DNA of 64,000 bases from Taxillus chinensis. Its lineage: Eukaryota; Streptophyta; Magnoliopsida; Santalales; Loranthaceae. The DNA is taken from assembly GCA_023512835.1 (NCBI GenBank), contig CM042086.1:6425799-6489798 (forward strand), given 5' to 3'. The notes beneath the pieces are model-generated. The model was given only the letters and a program-made list of their open reading frames with translations. It did not search any database and was not told the DNA's origin. The number at the start of each line of letters is the position of its first letter. Position 1 is the first letter of the stretch. Shown in pieces: positions 1 through 11,832 of this stretch. The position numbers and the translations under genes were made by a program.

Positions 1-944
1 TGAGGAAATCAGCATGTTGGGGGCGGCGAGACAGGGAATCTGCCCCAACATTCTCCTTACCCACCTTATACAATATTGTAAAGTCAAACGGAAGGAGTTT
101 GAGAAGCAGCCGTTGTTGATTGTTTGTCAATGTTTGCTGGCCCATAAGGTGGCGGAGACTGTTGTGATCAGTCCGGACCGTGAAGTGGCGGCCCAGTAAG
201 TAATGGCGCCAATGCTGCACTGCTAAGACCAAGGCTAGTAGTTCACGATCATAAGTAGACTGATACCTATTAGAAAAAGAAAAACCCTTGCTATAAAAAG
301 CAATAGGGCGGTTGCACTGTATCAGAATCGCCCCTACTCCTTCCATGGATGCATCACATTCAATGACAAACTCTGAAGTAAAATCAGGGAGGCATAATAC
401 TGGAGCTGATATTAAAGCAAGCTTGAGATTCTCAAAAGCCTTTTGAGCTGTAGGAGACCATAGAAAAGCATTCTTCTTCGTGAGATCCATTAGCGGTCGG
501 GCAATCTTCCCATAATCCTTCACAAACCTTCGATAATATCCCGTAAGGCCTAAAAATCCACGGAGCTCCGATACATTGGAGGGAACTGGCCATTCCTTAA
601 CAGCACTAATTTTCTCACGTTGTGTCTCCACGCCCCGTGCTAAAATGAGATGGCCCAAAAAGGAAACTCAAATCTGCCCAAAAGCACACTTCTTCAAGTT
701 AGCATAATAGGATTGTTGTTCCAGGGTTTGCAAGATTGTCCCAAGGTGTGTCTCATGCAAAATTATATCTTTGTTGTATATTAGAATATCATCAAAAAAA
801 GACCAAGACAAACCTTCGTTAGAAAGGCCGGAATAAGTCATTCATGGCTGCTTAAAAGGTAGCCGGAGTGTTGGTAAGACCAAATGACATGACGACATAC
901 TCATAATGGCCGTTGTGTGTCCTAAAGGCAGTTTTGGGAATGTT

Positions 945-1301
945 TTATGTTTGAACCCAAATTTGATGGTAGCTGGACCATAAATCAATCTTTGAGAAGA
1001 AGACTGCTCCATGTAATTCATCCAAGAGTTCATCAATATTAGGAATGGGATATTTATCGGGCACTGTAATCTGATTTAGTGCGCGATAGTCCACACACAT
1101 ACGCCAAGAATCATCTTGCTTCTTGACCAACAAAACAGGGTTGGCAAAAGGGCTAAAACTCGGCCGGATAAACCCCTTCGAAAGAAGTTCTTGAACCTGC
1201 CTCTCGATCTGATTCTTTTGGGAATATGGGTACCTATAAGGCCTCCGGTTGGGCAGCTGGGAACCAGGAATAAGATTTATCAAGTAGAGAAGAAAAGCCA
1301 T
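945..1301 (-). pseudogene. Reverse-transcriptase fragment of the Ty3/gypsy element
   Basis: This block contains the conserved early RT region: an RPYRYP-type entry, [14 protein letters not shown], the [12 protein letters not shown] motif and [13 protein letters not shown]. It ends at a TAA at 945-947. The same frame then continues with recognisable RT sequence ([17 protein letters not shown]) until further stops at 852-854 and 819-821. RT copies RNA into DNA during retrotransposition, but this copy cannot encode a full enzyme. Confidence 0.85.
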
Positions 1302-1539
1302 CCAACAGTCCCTCCAAGTTGCTTGGAATAAGATTTCCTGGATGCTTAACCTTGGACAATGTATTCAGACTGGCCTCCTGATTTTCTTTCCTTGGTACTC
1401 CTTGTAATTTAAATTTCTTCCTGTTGATCTAGAAAATCAGAAACATCTCATTCCAGTTAGCTTGGATGGTATTAAGGGATGCCAACCACTTAATACCTAA
1501 AACCAAATCTGTCCCGACTAAGGAAAAAGGATAGAAATC

Positions 1540-2847
1540 CTAGGTAATTGTCAACCCAGGAAGTTGGACCTGGATGCCACGACAGATACGGTTGCAGCGT
1601 ACAATACTCCCATCACCAATCTGAACACCAAAGCTTGAAACTGAAGATATTGCCACAGACGTCTCTTGTGCCAGGGAATCCGAGACGAAATTATGGGTCG
1701 AACCGCTATCCACCAACAGCAAAACTTCACGCCCAGCTAGGGTTCCCATGAGCTTCATCGTCGATGCAGTAGGCCTTCCCAAAATAGCGTTGAAGGAGAT
1801 TTCCGCGGCTACCGGCGCCTCCTTGTCACCCTCATCTATTGGCTCCTCTGGATTGGACATTGGATTCCCCTCTTCGTCGAGCTCCATCAAGGAGAAAGTA
1901 GTTGAACACCGGTGTCCAAGCCGAAATGGTTCACCACAACAGAAACATAGACCTTTGTCGCAGCGCTGTTGACGAGTCGCGTCCCAGGATCGTGTTGCGG
2001 GGGCGATGGTGGTCGGCTCCTTCTTCGTGCCGACTGTAGTTGCTGAAGAAAAAGGCGTCGTACTTGGGTTTGTCGAAGTCGCTCCCTTGTCGCGCAAGGG
2101 GTTGGCGGTAGGCGTGGGCCGAGAAGAAGAAGAAGAAGAATAGCTATTGGGCCGGGGACTCTTATTATGTGTTGACTTTTTCTCAAATTCCAGGGCCAGG
2201 CTCGCTGCCCTATAAACCGTACGAGGTTTATGAACTCTCACCTCGGACCTGAGGTCTTCTTTAAGGCCATTCAGGAAAACCCCAAAGAGACAATGCTCCG
2301 GCCAATTGAGGACGCGCGCCACCCGTTTTGCCCACTCCTGACGGTATTCAACGACTGTGCCAGATTGCTGGATATTGCATAGATACTCATCAAGATTTAA
2401 GAATTCCAGGGGTCCATAGTGCTCTTCGAATGCCTTTACTAGTTCCGGCCAATATAACATCGTTCACTGGGAGTTCAACCACGAGAACAAATCCAAAGCA
2501 TCTCCCTCCAGATACATCGAAGCTATATCCACCTTATCATCGTCCGGTATCTCATAGTACCAAAAGTATTTTTCAGCTTTAAGGATCCATCCTCGCGGGT
2601 CTCCCCCTTGAAATTTAGGAAAATTAACCTTGGCATGCAAAGGTTGCATACGGCGGTACTCCGGCTCATCCTCGAAATCGTCCGCCCATTGTCGCATTTT
2701 TCCCTTTCCTCGGTAAGGCTTAGAGGCTTGCTCCTCCAAAGCTATAACCTTTTCCTTAAGCTCATTCAGAATATCCAACTTGGCGGCAATGGCGGCCAAG
2801 GGATCTTCGGCAGGGTTATCACCAGCGGATGAACGTGTGGTCACCAT
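1540..2847 (-). pseudogene. gag-protease region of the Ty3/gypsy element, interrupted by one stop
   Basis: The start codon is 16 bases inside the primer-binding site and the protein begins MVTTRSSAGDN. Two open blocks (2847-2464 and 2460-1540) are in the same frame and separated by a single TGA. The sequence context fits a C-to-T change at a CpG, the usual decay route of methylated plant elements. The first block is the gag N-terminus, with a coiled-coil-like stretch around residues 25-45. The second carries the gag core, a Ser/Thr/Pro-rich linker, the zinc knuckle and the aspartic protease motif LLVDSGSTHNF. The intact gag-pol of such elements is one long reading frame; here it is broken and not functional. 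Confidence 0.85.
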
Positions 2848-2862
2848 TTGCCAACGAAACTT

Positions 2863-2875
2863 GGCTCTGATACCA
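2863..2875 (-). other. Primer-binding site (initiator-Met tRNA type)
   Basis: On the minus strand this reads TGGTATCAGAGCC, the standard plant retrotransposon site complementary to the 3' end of initiator methionine tRNA. It lies 16 bases upstream of the gag start and next to the inferred LTR edge. Confidence 0.9.
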
Positions 2876-2878
2876 AAA

Positions 2879-3293
2879 TGGTAAGTGCAATTTCAAGGAC
2901 TTAAAATTAACGTGAGAAGAATAAAAGATAATGCTCTCCTGCAGTTTACTTTCTGGAAGAATCTTGACAGTCAGTAAATGCAAAAGCCCAGGGAGAATCT
3001 CCAAAGAGAATTGATATTATTACTTACTTGCCTCCAATTGAATTACATCAAACTAATAAATAACATAACCAATGCAACAAACTCCTGGAATAAAGGGCTA
3101 ACAAATTCCTAAAGAGAAGCAACAAACTGCACTTATTTGAATTGGAAAAATAGAACTCAGTCAAAGAAAGACTTGTTCAAACAAACACAATTTAATGGCT
3201 GCTGCGCTGGCGTCTCCTATGATAGGTGAGGATGCTATCAATTTGTTTGGCAAGAACAGCATTGTATAAGAAGGAAAAAAAAAAGTATAACCA
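2879..3293 (-). repeat. 5' LTR of the Ty3/gypsy element (outer boundary inferred)
   Basis: The inner edge is set by the primer-binding site: on the minus strand the LTR ends ...CACTTACCA three bases before it. The outer edge is less certain. A TGGTTA start at 3293 mirrors the TTACCA end and gives an LTR of about 415 bp. The partner LTR is outside the window, so neither the boundary nor a target-site duplication can be checked here. Confidence 0.5.
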
Positions 3294-3546
3294 TGTAATT
3301 CACACTAAGTTCAATTTTGGAAGAGAAGTATGGAAAATTGTGTCAGAGGATTGTAGCGTTAATTTGCAACAGAAATACTCCCGAACTAGCAATTAGCTTA
3401 TAACGTTTAGAGATGGAACATGGAAAAGCAATAAGAAAAAGTGGAAAATAAAAAAATCAAAGGCACGGGGTGTTGAAGTTTAATAGAAATTCTAAAATCG
3501 ATGGTTTGGTTTGTCATATATGTGAATTCAGAATGTTTTCATTTCA

Positions 3547-4014
<468 letters not shown>

Positions 4015-4600
4015 CTAGCCCCTAACAAGGATTAAGGAACTTAGTTATCATGGCGGTAGACAGAATCAACAATCATTTACAAAATTCAATCCATCTAAGT
4101 ACCCAAAAATGAAATTAAAACTCTCATTCCTTGTCACTTATCAGTTATTTTTCCCAGGAAACAAACAGAAAATATGAAAGCAATCAATGAACAAACCCGA
4201 CACAATTAATATATACATTTTTAAAAAAAAACAATTACCCAGAAACACGCAGATATCACATAATCAGTTAACAAACTAATCAATGAACAGAAAGCTCGCC
4301 AATCATTTTCGCTCGAATACAACCAACCCATTAAGAGAACTCAACAGGCAATTAGAGCTAATTCCAGGCCAGGTTTGCTTCTTTTTTTTCCCCTTTTTCG
4401 TTTCTCCAACGCGATACAAACAGAAAACAAATCGAACAGAGGCGAATCGCAGAGGTCAGAGCAAGAGGAGAAGTGGAGGGCTCACCGGAGAAATGACGGC
4501 CAGGCGAAGAAGAAGAAGAAGAAGAGACGGCGAGGGGTGGGCGCCTGGGCGGGTGGCCAACAATGAGCGAAGAGGGTGGAGTGTGCGTGTGTAGGGTTTT
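4015..4600 (-). promoter_or_regulatory. 5' UTR of CPN60B with a probable leader intron
   Basis: On the minus strand a purine-rich leader (about 4590-4486) is followed by CCG|GTGAGC, a good donor at 4485. A plausible acceptor ending in CTAG or GTTAG lies directly before the ATG at 4014. This suggests a roughly 460-bp intron in the 5' UTR. The transcription start is not visible directly. Confidence 0.45.
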
Positions 4601-4652
4601 TCAGTTGGGTTGGGTTGAAAGGAAATATGAAGGATGATGGTGGATGGCTCGC

Positions 4653-4660
4653 GAAGCTTC
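4653..4660. promoter_or_regulatory. Heat-shock-element-like core upstream of CPN60B
   Basis: GAAGCTTC is two inverted nGAAn units. It sits about 60-70 bp upstream of the likely start of the CPN60B leader, with a partly matching third unit (gCTCg) on the left. Plastid chaperonins are often heat-responsive. The match is short, so the role is inferred. Confidence 0.35.
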
Positions 4661-7512
4661 CGGTGTTTTTTTTTTTGTTTTTTTTTTTTTTTTTCTTATC
4701 TTCTTTTGTGTTTGTGTTTGTGTGTTCGGCTTCACGGATAGGTAAGTGAGCATGAAGATTGGCCCAAAACCGACCTGGCCCAGAATAAAGCTTCTAACAA
4801 TAGACCACCACCTCCGGCCTCTTTCTTATTACCCCTATTGGAGGATAGACTGAAGCCCATTAAGTGATTGTATGAAGGGCTGCTAATGAGCTTGTCACAA
4901 GTCCTCTCTTGGATCCTACCTGCTTATGCATGTGACATGAAATTAATCCAAACACATACATAGAAATTGAACACGAGTTCTTGGAGAATAACATCATGGT
5001 CTTAAACAGTGAAAGTACTAATATACTATCTTGTCACACAACAAAAAGTACTTAAACACTGAATTGATTGTTAAGAAATCTTTGCAAATGAAAAAATATA
5101 ATATGTAAATATCAAGTAAAAATATGGACCTTTCATTTAAGTCCGATTTGGATTGGACACCACATGTCATATTTATAAGTTCTAAAAGTAGGTGAAACTA
5201 AATAAATGTATCATCCAAATTATTAATGGGTGATAACACTTTATATTCTCACGCTAACATAATAATTAAATAAGCAATCTTAACATTAATAAGTATAATA
5301 TAATTAAGTACTATATATATACATATAATACAAGTCCCATATTCTATTACATGGACAGGTAAAGATTTATATAAACAAATTAAAACCTCAAAATATTTCG
5401 TATTACATATGAAATAAATTATAAAACAAAAAACTATATTAATCAATCAAGCCCCACAAATCATAAACGTAGAACAAGCTCATAAGCTTACACGTATACT
5501 CTCAGCTTATTCAACTAAGCCCTTGTTGGTGCATGCTACAAAACTCAATCTTTGCCCTTGTTATTAGAAATCGTGAATTAATTCCTGATATTACACCACT
5601 GCTGTACTTGCATACATCAACTGAGACTGCTGCTTTTATCATCAATGCAACAGGGATTGCCGGTCGCTACACGACAGATTTAGAGCATGATGGCATTAAA
5701 ACATTTTTTTAAATTTATTTAATATAACTCACTCCTTGTTTTACCAAAAATTCTTCTACCCCTATCGCATATATAGTGCTTCAAAGGTTTAAAAGCAAGG
5801 GTGCATCAATCATTAAGCTTGCCAAATACAGTCGTTGCCACGAAGACCTATCACCGCTGCCGATGTTAGCTGAGAATTTGCAGTTGCACGCCATTCTTGG
5901 CAGCTTTTGATATGTTCCCTGCCGCTACACGCACGAGTACTCCACAATTGTAATCACATGTTGCCCCAATTCTCTTCTTACCCAAGTATATGTATCTCCA
6001 CATGCATGAAGAAGGGTATTTTGAGAACACAATGATTTAATATAGACCATCCGATCATATCATAGTATATTTAAGGGTTGAGAAATAAGTTACGCTCGTT
6101 AAAGGCTTTATGTCACTTTTTTTCAAACAGCCACCTATATAATTTTTGGACAATAACTTATAAAAGTTAACTTTTATTTTAAAAAATATATTTTCTTTAG
6201 ATGATAAAAATTATTTTTGTTTTATAAAATTAAGTTAAATAAAAAAATAATTAATTTTGATTATAAATTAATAATTAATTACTAAATAATTAGTCAGCTA
6301 AATTTAAAAAATAATAAAATAACGTTACTACTAAAAATTTAGAAATAAAGTATTTATAAATATAAGTACAATTTAATACAAGTTAATAATCTATTAATTT
6401 CACTTTAAAATAAATAAAAAATAAATTATATCACCCACCGATATAAGTAATAATCGATACGATCATTTAAGATTCTTTTTTTCATCTAATGTAATAGCAT
6501 CTTCAAAGGCTTTTTATTATTTGTAAATAAATAATCAAACCCAACAATATTACTTTAACACATTTTTCAATTGCTCTCTCTCTATATTTAAAAAATATTA
6601 TAGTTGGTTTTCATTTGTGAATAGTAACTATTCACTTTATATATTAATATAATTTTTATTCTTTACGTGTATTAATAAAAGAAATAAGAAGATTAAAATA
6701 AAATTTAAAAAATAATTCAAATACATATAAAGTGAAAAGTAGTATTAAAATTAAAGGTGAAAAATAACATCACAAAAATGAAAAACTCTTTACATTTGAA
6801 TAAAAATGTCAAGTAGTGTTGGAGATGTTGTAATACCACCAGGTGAAGAATGTATTGCTGAGGTTCACGTTGTGTTTCACGCAATCAAAACTGACCACAT
6901 AAATAATAGAAAAAAGAATTAAAAGAAAGTGAAAAGAAACTACGTAGGAAAAAGAGCTGTTTGATTGTAATAAAAAAATATTTTTTTTATAGTTTTATTG
7001 ATATTATAAAAAAAAGATAGGAAAAATAGAATTGCTCCAAAACTTATTTCTATCACTATACGTATAATTGTGTAATTTTATGTAATAAATGAAAAAAAAT
7101 AATTTTAATAATTTTTCATAGTAAATTGATAAAAATAATCTTAATTGTTCATATGACTTTTATTTCCAACCCTTATCGTGTCTTTTTCATCCAACCCCGC
7201 TTTCCGTGGTTAATGTCCATCGATTCCTTCTAAAAATGTTATTTATGTTTATGGACAATTATTTTACGACAATATTTGTTTGAAGTGAATGGGACCAATT
7301 AGAAAACAAATAAACATAGCTTAGTAATTAACTAATAATAACAAGACTTTTAAGTTATAATAAAAATAGGTGCTGATCTCTCCCATATATATAACAGAGT
7401 AACAAACAAACCCATTATAATAACGAACCCATAAAATGAAAATGAAAAATCAAGACTTAGACTTTATAGCATTGTTGACCTGTAAAATATGATCAACATA
7501 TTCCCATTTTTT
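4661..7512. other. Intergenic, AT-rich, no gene recognised
   Basis: Contains T-rich runs at 4665-4695, then low-complexity A/T sequence, especially 6130-7140. A less AT-rich patch at 5500-5960 (with GGTCGCTACACG and a similar CCGCTACACG) has no sustained reading frame and no recognised domain. Confidence 0.6.
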
Positions 7513-8068
7513 TTACTCGTTAACTGCTTCCTCGCTAGTGTTTGAATGTTGAGGATGGCTGCGTTGACTATGTAGTTGTGTCAATAGATTATACTGATGA
7601 TTGGCGCCGGTTTCATCGGAAGATGCCGGAGACGGCGCCTTAGCATGGTTGTGCGCTCCCTGGTACACCACTCGAAGCTCACCGGGCTCCGTGGAGGACC
7701 ATTCCGCACGCTTCTTCGCTCGGCAATTCCTATTTTGACACCTCCAATAGCTCCTGAATACCAGATCGCATGCGTGTGTTTGTATGTGTGTGTGTGTGTG
7801 TGTGTCAAATACGTACATAACATAACTCCTGAGATAGAAATTTACATGTGTGTGTGAATATATGTGCGTTCATGTATAGAATGTTTATACATGACATATA
7901 TAGAGTGCGCATCAAATCTAAAACGTACCTGTACTTGCCAATGTTTCTGATGAACTTTTGACCATACTTCTTCCAAGTGTACCCATCTTCTGGCAGGAGG
8001 GGTTTGTAGCCGCCTCGCTCCGAATCTTCGCCTCCTCTTGGTCTCCCCTCACCCTCCCTTCCGTTCAT
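7513..8068 (-). CDS. WRKY transcription factor, group IIc-like, with WKKYGQK core
   Basis: Two coding exons: 8068-7929 and 7753-7513, joined AG|G within an Arg codon. This is the conserved intron position of WRKY domains. The protein (about 126 aa) has an acidic/Gly N-terminus, then YKPLLPEDGYTWKKYGQKF and a C-X4-C-X23-H-X-H zinc finger (CQNRNC...HNH), then a Ser/His/Gln-rich tail ending EEAVNE. WRKY proteins bind W-boxes (TTGAC) in the nucleus. Here the first Arg of the signature is Lys. The start is uncertain. ATG at 8068 is used because it is nearest the domain. An upstream exon (8734-8654, beginning MSTNEYRRAENRW, ending at ACG|GTACGA, phase 0) could add 27 residues, but acceptors near 8055 are poor. 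The intron holds a (TG)n/(CA)n tract. Confidence 0.85.
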
Positions 8069-8269
8069 GAAAAACATGATGGTTTGATATCCATAAAATA
8101 ATAACATTAATTCATCTGGATAAGCAAATTTTAATTATATATATAGAAGAAATATGGAGGTCGATCTCACAAGATCATCATCACTATATTATTCATCGCT
8201 TATAAATTATAAATGTTGGATATTGCATAATCAGTGACCAAATATGTGTGTTTATAACTATGAAAATGT

Positions 8270-8273
<4 letters not shown>

Positions 8274-8324
<51 letters not shown>
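8274..8324. repeat. (CA)n followed by (TA)n microsatellite
   Basis: About 33 bases of CA repeat run straight into about 18 bases of TA repeat, between the WRKY exon and its possible upstream exon. Confidence 0.95.
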
Positions 8325-8576
8325 GTTTGATTATATATGGAGGAGGAGAGCAGATAGACTAGGTGACCAAAAAAAAAAAGAGCAGATGACAGAAGACAGA
8401 AAGCGAGGGAGCTGGGTAGACCATTTGTGCTTAATATTTGTTGAAAAGTTGTCTACCCAGATCTAACAGAGCATATACAGAAAACTACTGCTTCGATAAC
8501 CTATTTATACATTCTCTTTGTATGGGTGTATAGAGAGACATACATTAATACAGATTTACAGGCGAATTGAAGAAGC

Positions 8577-8578
<2 letters not shown>

Positions 8579-8617
<39 letters not shown>
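8579..8617. repeat. (GA)n microsatellite
   Basis: Pure GA repeat of nearly 40 bases. A (TA)n tract follows at about 8768-8797, which on the minus strand is upstream of the possible first WRKY exon. Confidence 0.95.
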
Positions 8618-8619
<2 letters not shown>

Positions 8620-8653
8620 AATGCAGGAAGGGGTTTGAACTGCTGATTCGTAC

Positions 8654-8734
8654 CGTGGGGGGAGGTGTTTCTTCTGTCATCGTCCCACCCAGCGGCCACC
8701 TATTTTCCGCTCTTCTGTACTCATTGGTGGACAT
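8654..8734 (-). CDS. Possible upstream coding exon of the WRKY gene
   Basis: This 27-codon block starts with ATG at 8734 and ends at a good donor, GTACGA. It is hydrophilic and in phase 0. Joining it to the WRKY exon would need an acceptor such as GGGAG|GGT near 8055, which lacks a pyrimidine tract. It may instead be 5' UTR. Confidence 0.35.
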
Positions 8735-8764
8735 ATAGTGGTTGGGTAACCCGTACAACGTATA

Positions 8765-8796
<32 letters not shown>

Positions 8797-8797
8797 C

Positions 8798-10540
8798 GGT
8801 ACTAATGAGTCTTTTTTTTCTCCACAACCCACCAGCTGTCAGCATTTTAATCTTCGTACCTTTTGCTAAAATTAATGCACCAACTAAAATAATTAAATAA
8901 ATTTATAAGAAAAAAAAAACTTGAAACATCGTCTGTAACTCTTGTTTATTGTTATTAATGTCACTCATCTGAAATTATGATGAAATATGTGACTGGGAGG
9001 AGAGGGTGAGGAATTCCTATACCGGTATCCCCATCATTGATGAGAATGCATTAATTTTTGGTATAAACTTCGTCGCTGACTGACTCATTTCAAAATGAAA
9101 GCATGTGTAAAACATGCTTTGAACGGCTTTCAATTTGCTCAGATGAGGTTGTGACATTATTTTAATTAACTGTTTTATTATATATTTTAAAAGTAGTGAT
9201 AATAAGCTGTAAGCATATATGCATAAAAATTTGTTGTTGATCCCGATTTAATTATTGCTGGTAATTTTGATATTTCGTTGATATTTAATTCAAAAATTAA
9301 TTATTAAATTTAATATTAATATAATGTGTATCGTGTCAATAAAATTTTATGATAATTTAATGGTTAAGTTTTAAGTAAATTTAAATAAAAAAATTTAATA
9401 AATAATTTAATTTAAATTTATTTATTTGTAAGTTTTTCTAATTAAATTTGTATAAAACATTTGATCACCATAAAATTATAATATGAATATTTAATATAAT
9501 AATACATATTATTATTATACACAATAAGTATCAACAAAACGCCAAAATTATGAAATAATCATGATAATAATCGAATCTAAATCAGCAGCAAATTTAAACT
9601 CTATATAAAATGTGCTATTTAAAGCAAATTTTGTAAATTAATTATATTATGATAATAAAAAAAATGTTATCAATAATAAGAAGAAGAAGAAGAAGAAAAT
9701 GTTACATATTATACTATAAAATATTTGAATTGAATTTTAAAAAATGTTAAAATATCTAATTTGTACGTTATGATCAGAGAAATGATGAAACAGGATGCAA
9801 AAACCGCAAATACCAAGGGATGCAAATACGTTTAAAAAATGTTTTGTGGACGCTGCTCACCTCCTCACAGCACTGCACCGCGCCATACAGACAAAAAAGA
9901 CTCCACTGCTCACACCCACAATGTCTCTCACTCTACTCTCTACAAATTGAAGTTCGTGGCTATTTTCTTTCTCAAGCAATCGATTCATTTAGCACGTACA
10001 CTTTTAATCACTCAAAAATATATTATTTAAAGTATTTAAGTAATATAATAATTTGATTACCTGACCATATATATACTTATTATTAGAAGTATAATATCAT
10101 CATCTCTCGCTCATGGATAGCCTCCCCTTCTCGGTATATACAATATTTAATCAATATATGATAGGCACTGTAGATCTATATCATATTGCATTTTATTTGA
10201 TATATTCACCCCACCATTAGTTACAAGCTTATAAAAATTCAAAAAAAATTATATATCCTATAAATTTGTATTATTTCGATAAGCTATCAATATTTATTTT
10301 AAAACTCGATTGTTCTTGTGTATTGTTAAATATGTCCATAAAATTTCTCAATGACAAAATTAAATTTCAACACAAATTTAATTACAACGGTTGATTTCAG
10401 CAAAAATTTAATTTTAAAAAATAATTAGAAAATAAATAAATAAAATGTGTATACATTAATCGTTGGAAACGTTATAAAATCTTATATGAATATTTATCTA
10501 TACATATAATTTTTAAAAAAAATAAATATCACCAGTACTA
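8798..10540. other. Intergenic, AT-rich, no gene recognised
   Basis: Low-complexity A/T sequence with a short (AGA)n run near 9680-9698. A slightly less AT-rich patch at 9830-9950 shows no conserved coding signal. Confidence 0.6.
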
Positions 10541-11426
10541 ATTATTCATTAACCAACCCATCATCAATAATAGACACTCCTGGCTGGCTGGCATTCTGGT
10601 CGCGGTGGACGTGTATATGTGAATGGCAAAGCTTTGGAACATGAGGTCAACCACCAGTCAGCCCTTGCGTGACGTCACGCATGACTGGTGTGTGGTGTGA
10701 AAACAGAAGGCCCTGATTCGTGACATAAAGGCCGTCAGATTTCGACGCCTGGGATAAGATCCGTCGTTTACACTTTACACACAATTAGTTTTTATTTATT
10801 TAATTAATTAATTTAACACGCGTCCGCATCTGCCTCATGTCCCGTCCTGCAAAAACAAAAAAAGAAGAAAAGTTTCCCTGCTGCATGCTTTCCCATGACA
10901 ACTTTTCCACACACAGGGGCAAGTCACTGCGTGTCCCCGTCCGTCCACCCTCGTCCTCGTCCTCCATCCATTATCTATATCTAATTATCTATCAACAACA
11001 ATGGGGATGGTTCGGCCGCAAAGGTTAAGGAAAATGTATGTACTCGTATCGTGAAAATTTTAATCTAAATTATTGATATTATAATTAAAATTACTAATTA
11101 GATTTTAATTTAAATTATTGACCGTTAATTATTAATATAGCGATATAATTTTTTTTTTCATGATAAACAAATTATTCAAAAATATATATATATAATAAAT
11201 TTATTGTAAGTCTACATAATCAATTAAATTTTAATTGTAAAAAAAAAATACCTTTCCACTTTGGCACTTGGCACGGGTGGCAGCCGCCGGCGGCGGGTTT
11301 AAAGATGTGGCCTGTGTGTGTGTGGGTGGGACAGCTGTGTTTATTGTGACGTAAGCTCCAACGGCGTTGCCAAGGGAGAAGGCAATCGCGTGCTGTTTCC
11401 TTCCTGACACGCCCGCCAATCTCGGC
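10541..11426. promoter_or_regulatory. Promoter-like GC-richer block without an attached gene
   Basis: Within AT-rich surroundings this block carries a TGACGTCA bZIP site in a nested palindrome (10653-10689), a GGTCAA W-box-like motif, an ACACGCGTCC CGCG-box-like motif and TGACGTAAG near 11347. No convincing reading frame or splice pattern follows. The downstream gene may have been lost when the hAT element and its rearrangement arose at 11.4 kb. Confidence 0.3.
10653..10689. promoter_or_regulatory. Nested palindrome centred on TGACGTCA
   Basis: GCGTGACGTCACGC (10667-10680) is a perfect 14-bp palindrome holding the bZIP/TGA-factor core. It is enclosed by ACCAGTCA (10653-10660) and its exact inverse TGACTGGT (10682-10689). 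Confidence 0.8.
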
Positions 11427-11621
11427 GTAGTGTCCCCCCCTCCATCCGCACCCCCAACAGTGGTCGGCGGCGTTTTCTTCCATCTTCAATGTGGTTTTTT
11501 TATTGTTAATTTAAATATCCTACCACAAATGTTTTTTATTTTAAAATTTTATGATAATAATAATAATAGTAATAGTAACTTATAAATAATTTTATAAATA
11601 TTAATATCTTTTTATGTTTTA
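11427..11621. repeat. Direct repeat copy 1 (pairs with 13119-13311)
   Basis: About 195 bp that recur nearly identically at 13119-13311. The visible differences are two extra Cs in the C run and a few single-base changes. It begins GTAGTGTC immediately after unique upstream sequence. Confidence 0.95.
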
Positions 11622-11721
11622 TTTATAAATTTTAAAGGTAATTAAATTATGAAACTAGTTTTTTTTTAAATGATTAATGTTGTATTTATAAATTTTCTTG
11701 ACTTTGAATTGATTTTTTGTA

Positions 11722-11832
11722 GGCACATCATTTATAAAACAAGAAGATATGGATATTCAAAACATCTTGAATGATTATAATGAAGCGGACGAAGGTTGGG
11801 TCAATAGCATGGAAGAGAGTGATATGACCTAA
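11722..11832 (+). pseudogene. Exon-like remnant, copy A
   Basis: Follows a TTTTTTGTAG acceptor and reads TSFIKQEDMDIQNILNDYNE onward to a TGA about 35 codons from the acceptor. A similar piece lies about 885 bp downstream (12608-12667), after another TTTTGTAG acceptor, reading TLSKKQEDMDIQN then ESWIN and stop. Perhaps a duplicated 3' exon of the hAT transposase gene. The family is not recognised. Confidence 0.35.

Larger units (their letters stand above)
1..2878 (-). mobile_element. Degraded Ty3/gypsy retrotransposon, gag-pol part (continues past position 1)
   Basis: Reading leftward on the minus strand: a primer-binding site, gag with a CFCCGEPF...GHRC zinc knuckle, a protease with a DSGSTHNF active site, reverse transcriptase with FFDD near 790, and RNase H beginning VIECDASMEG near 310-360. 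It leaves the window in a stretch ending ADSLSRRPQ. Integrase and the second LTR must lie before position 1. The copy is dead. In-frame stops include 2464-2466 (TGA, between the two gag blocks), 945-947, 852-854 and 819-821 (all TAA). A 7-T run (794-800) next to the catalytic DD shifts the frame, and a further TGA lies at 668-670. It is sense-oriented relative to the neighbouring CPN60 beta gene. No chromodomain or other lineage marker is visible here, so the gypsy clade is not assigned. Confidence 0.93.

Noticed and set aside
7581..7857. Open frames with His-Thr repeats
   Set aside because: They are translations of the (TG)n/(CA)n microsatellite in the WRKY intron and of the WRKY exon in wrong frames.
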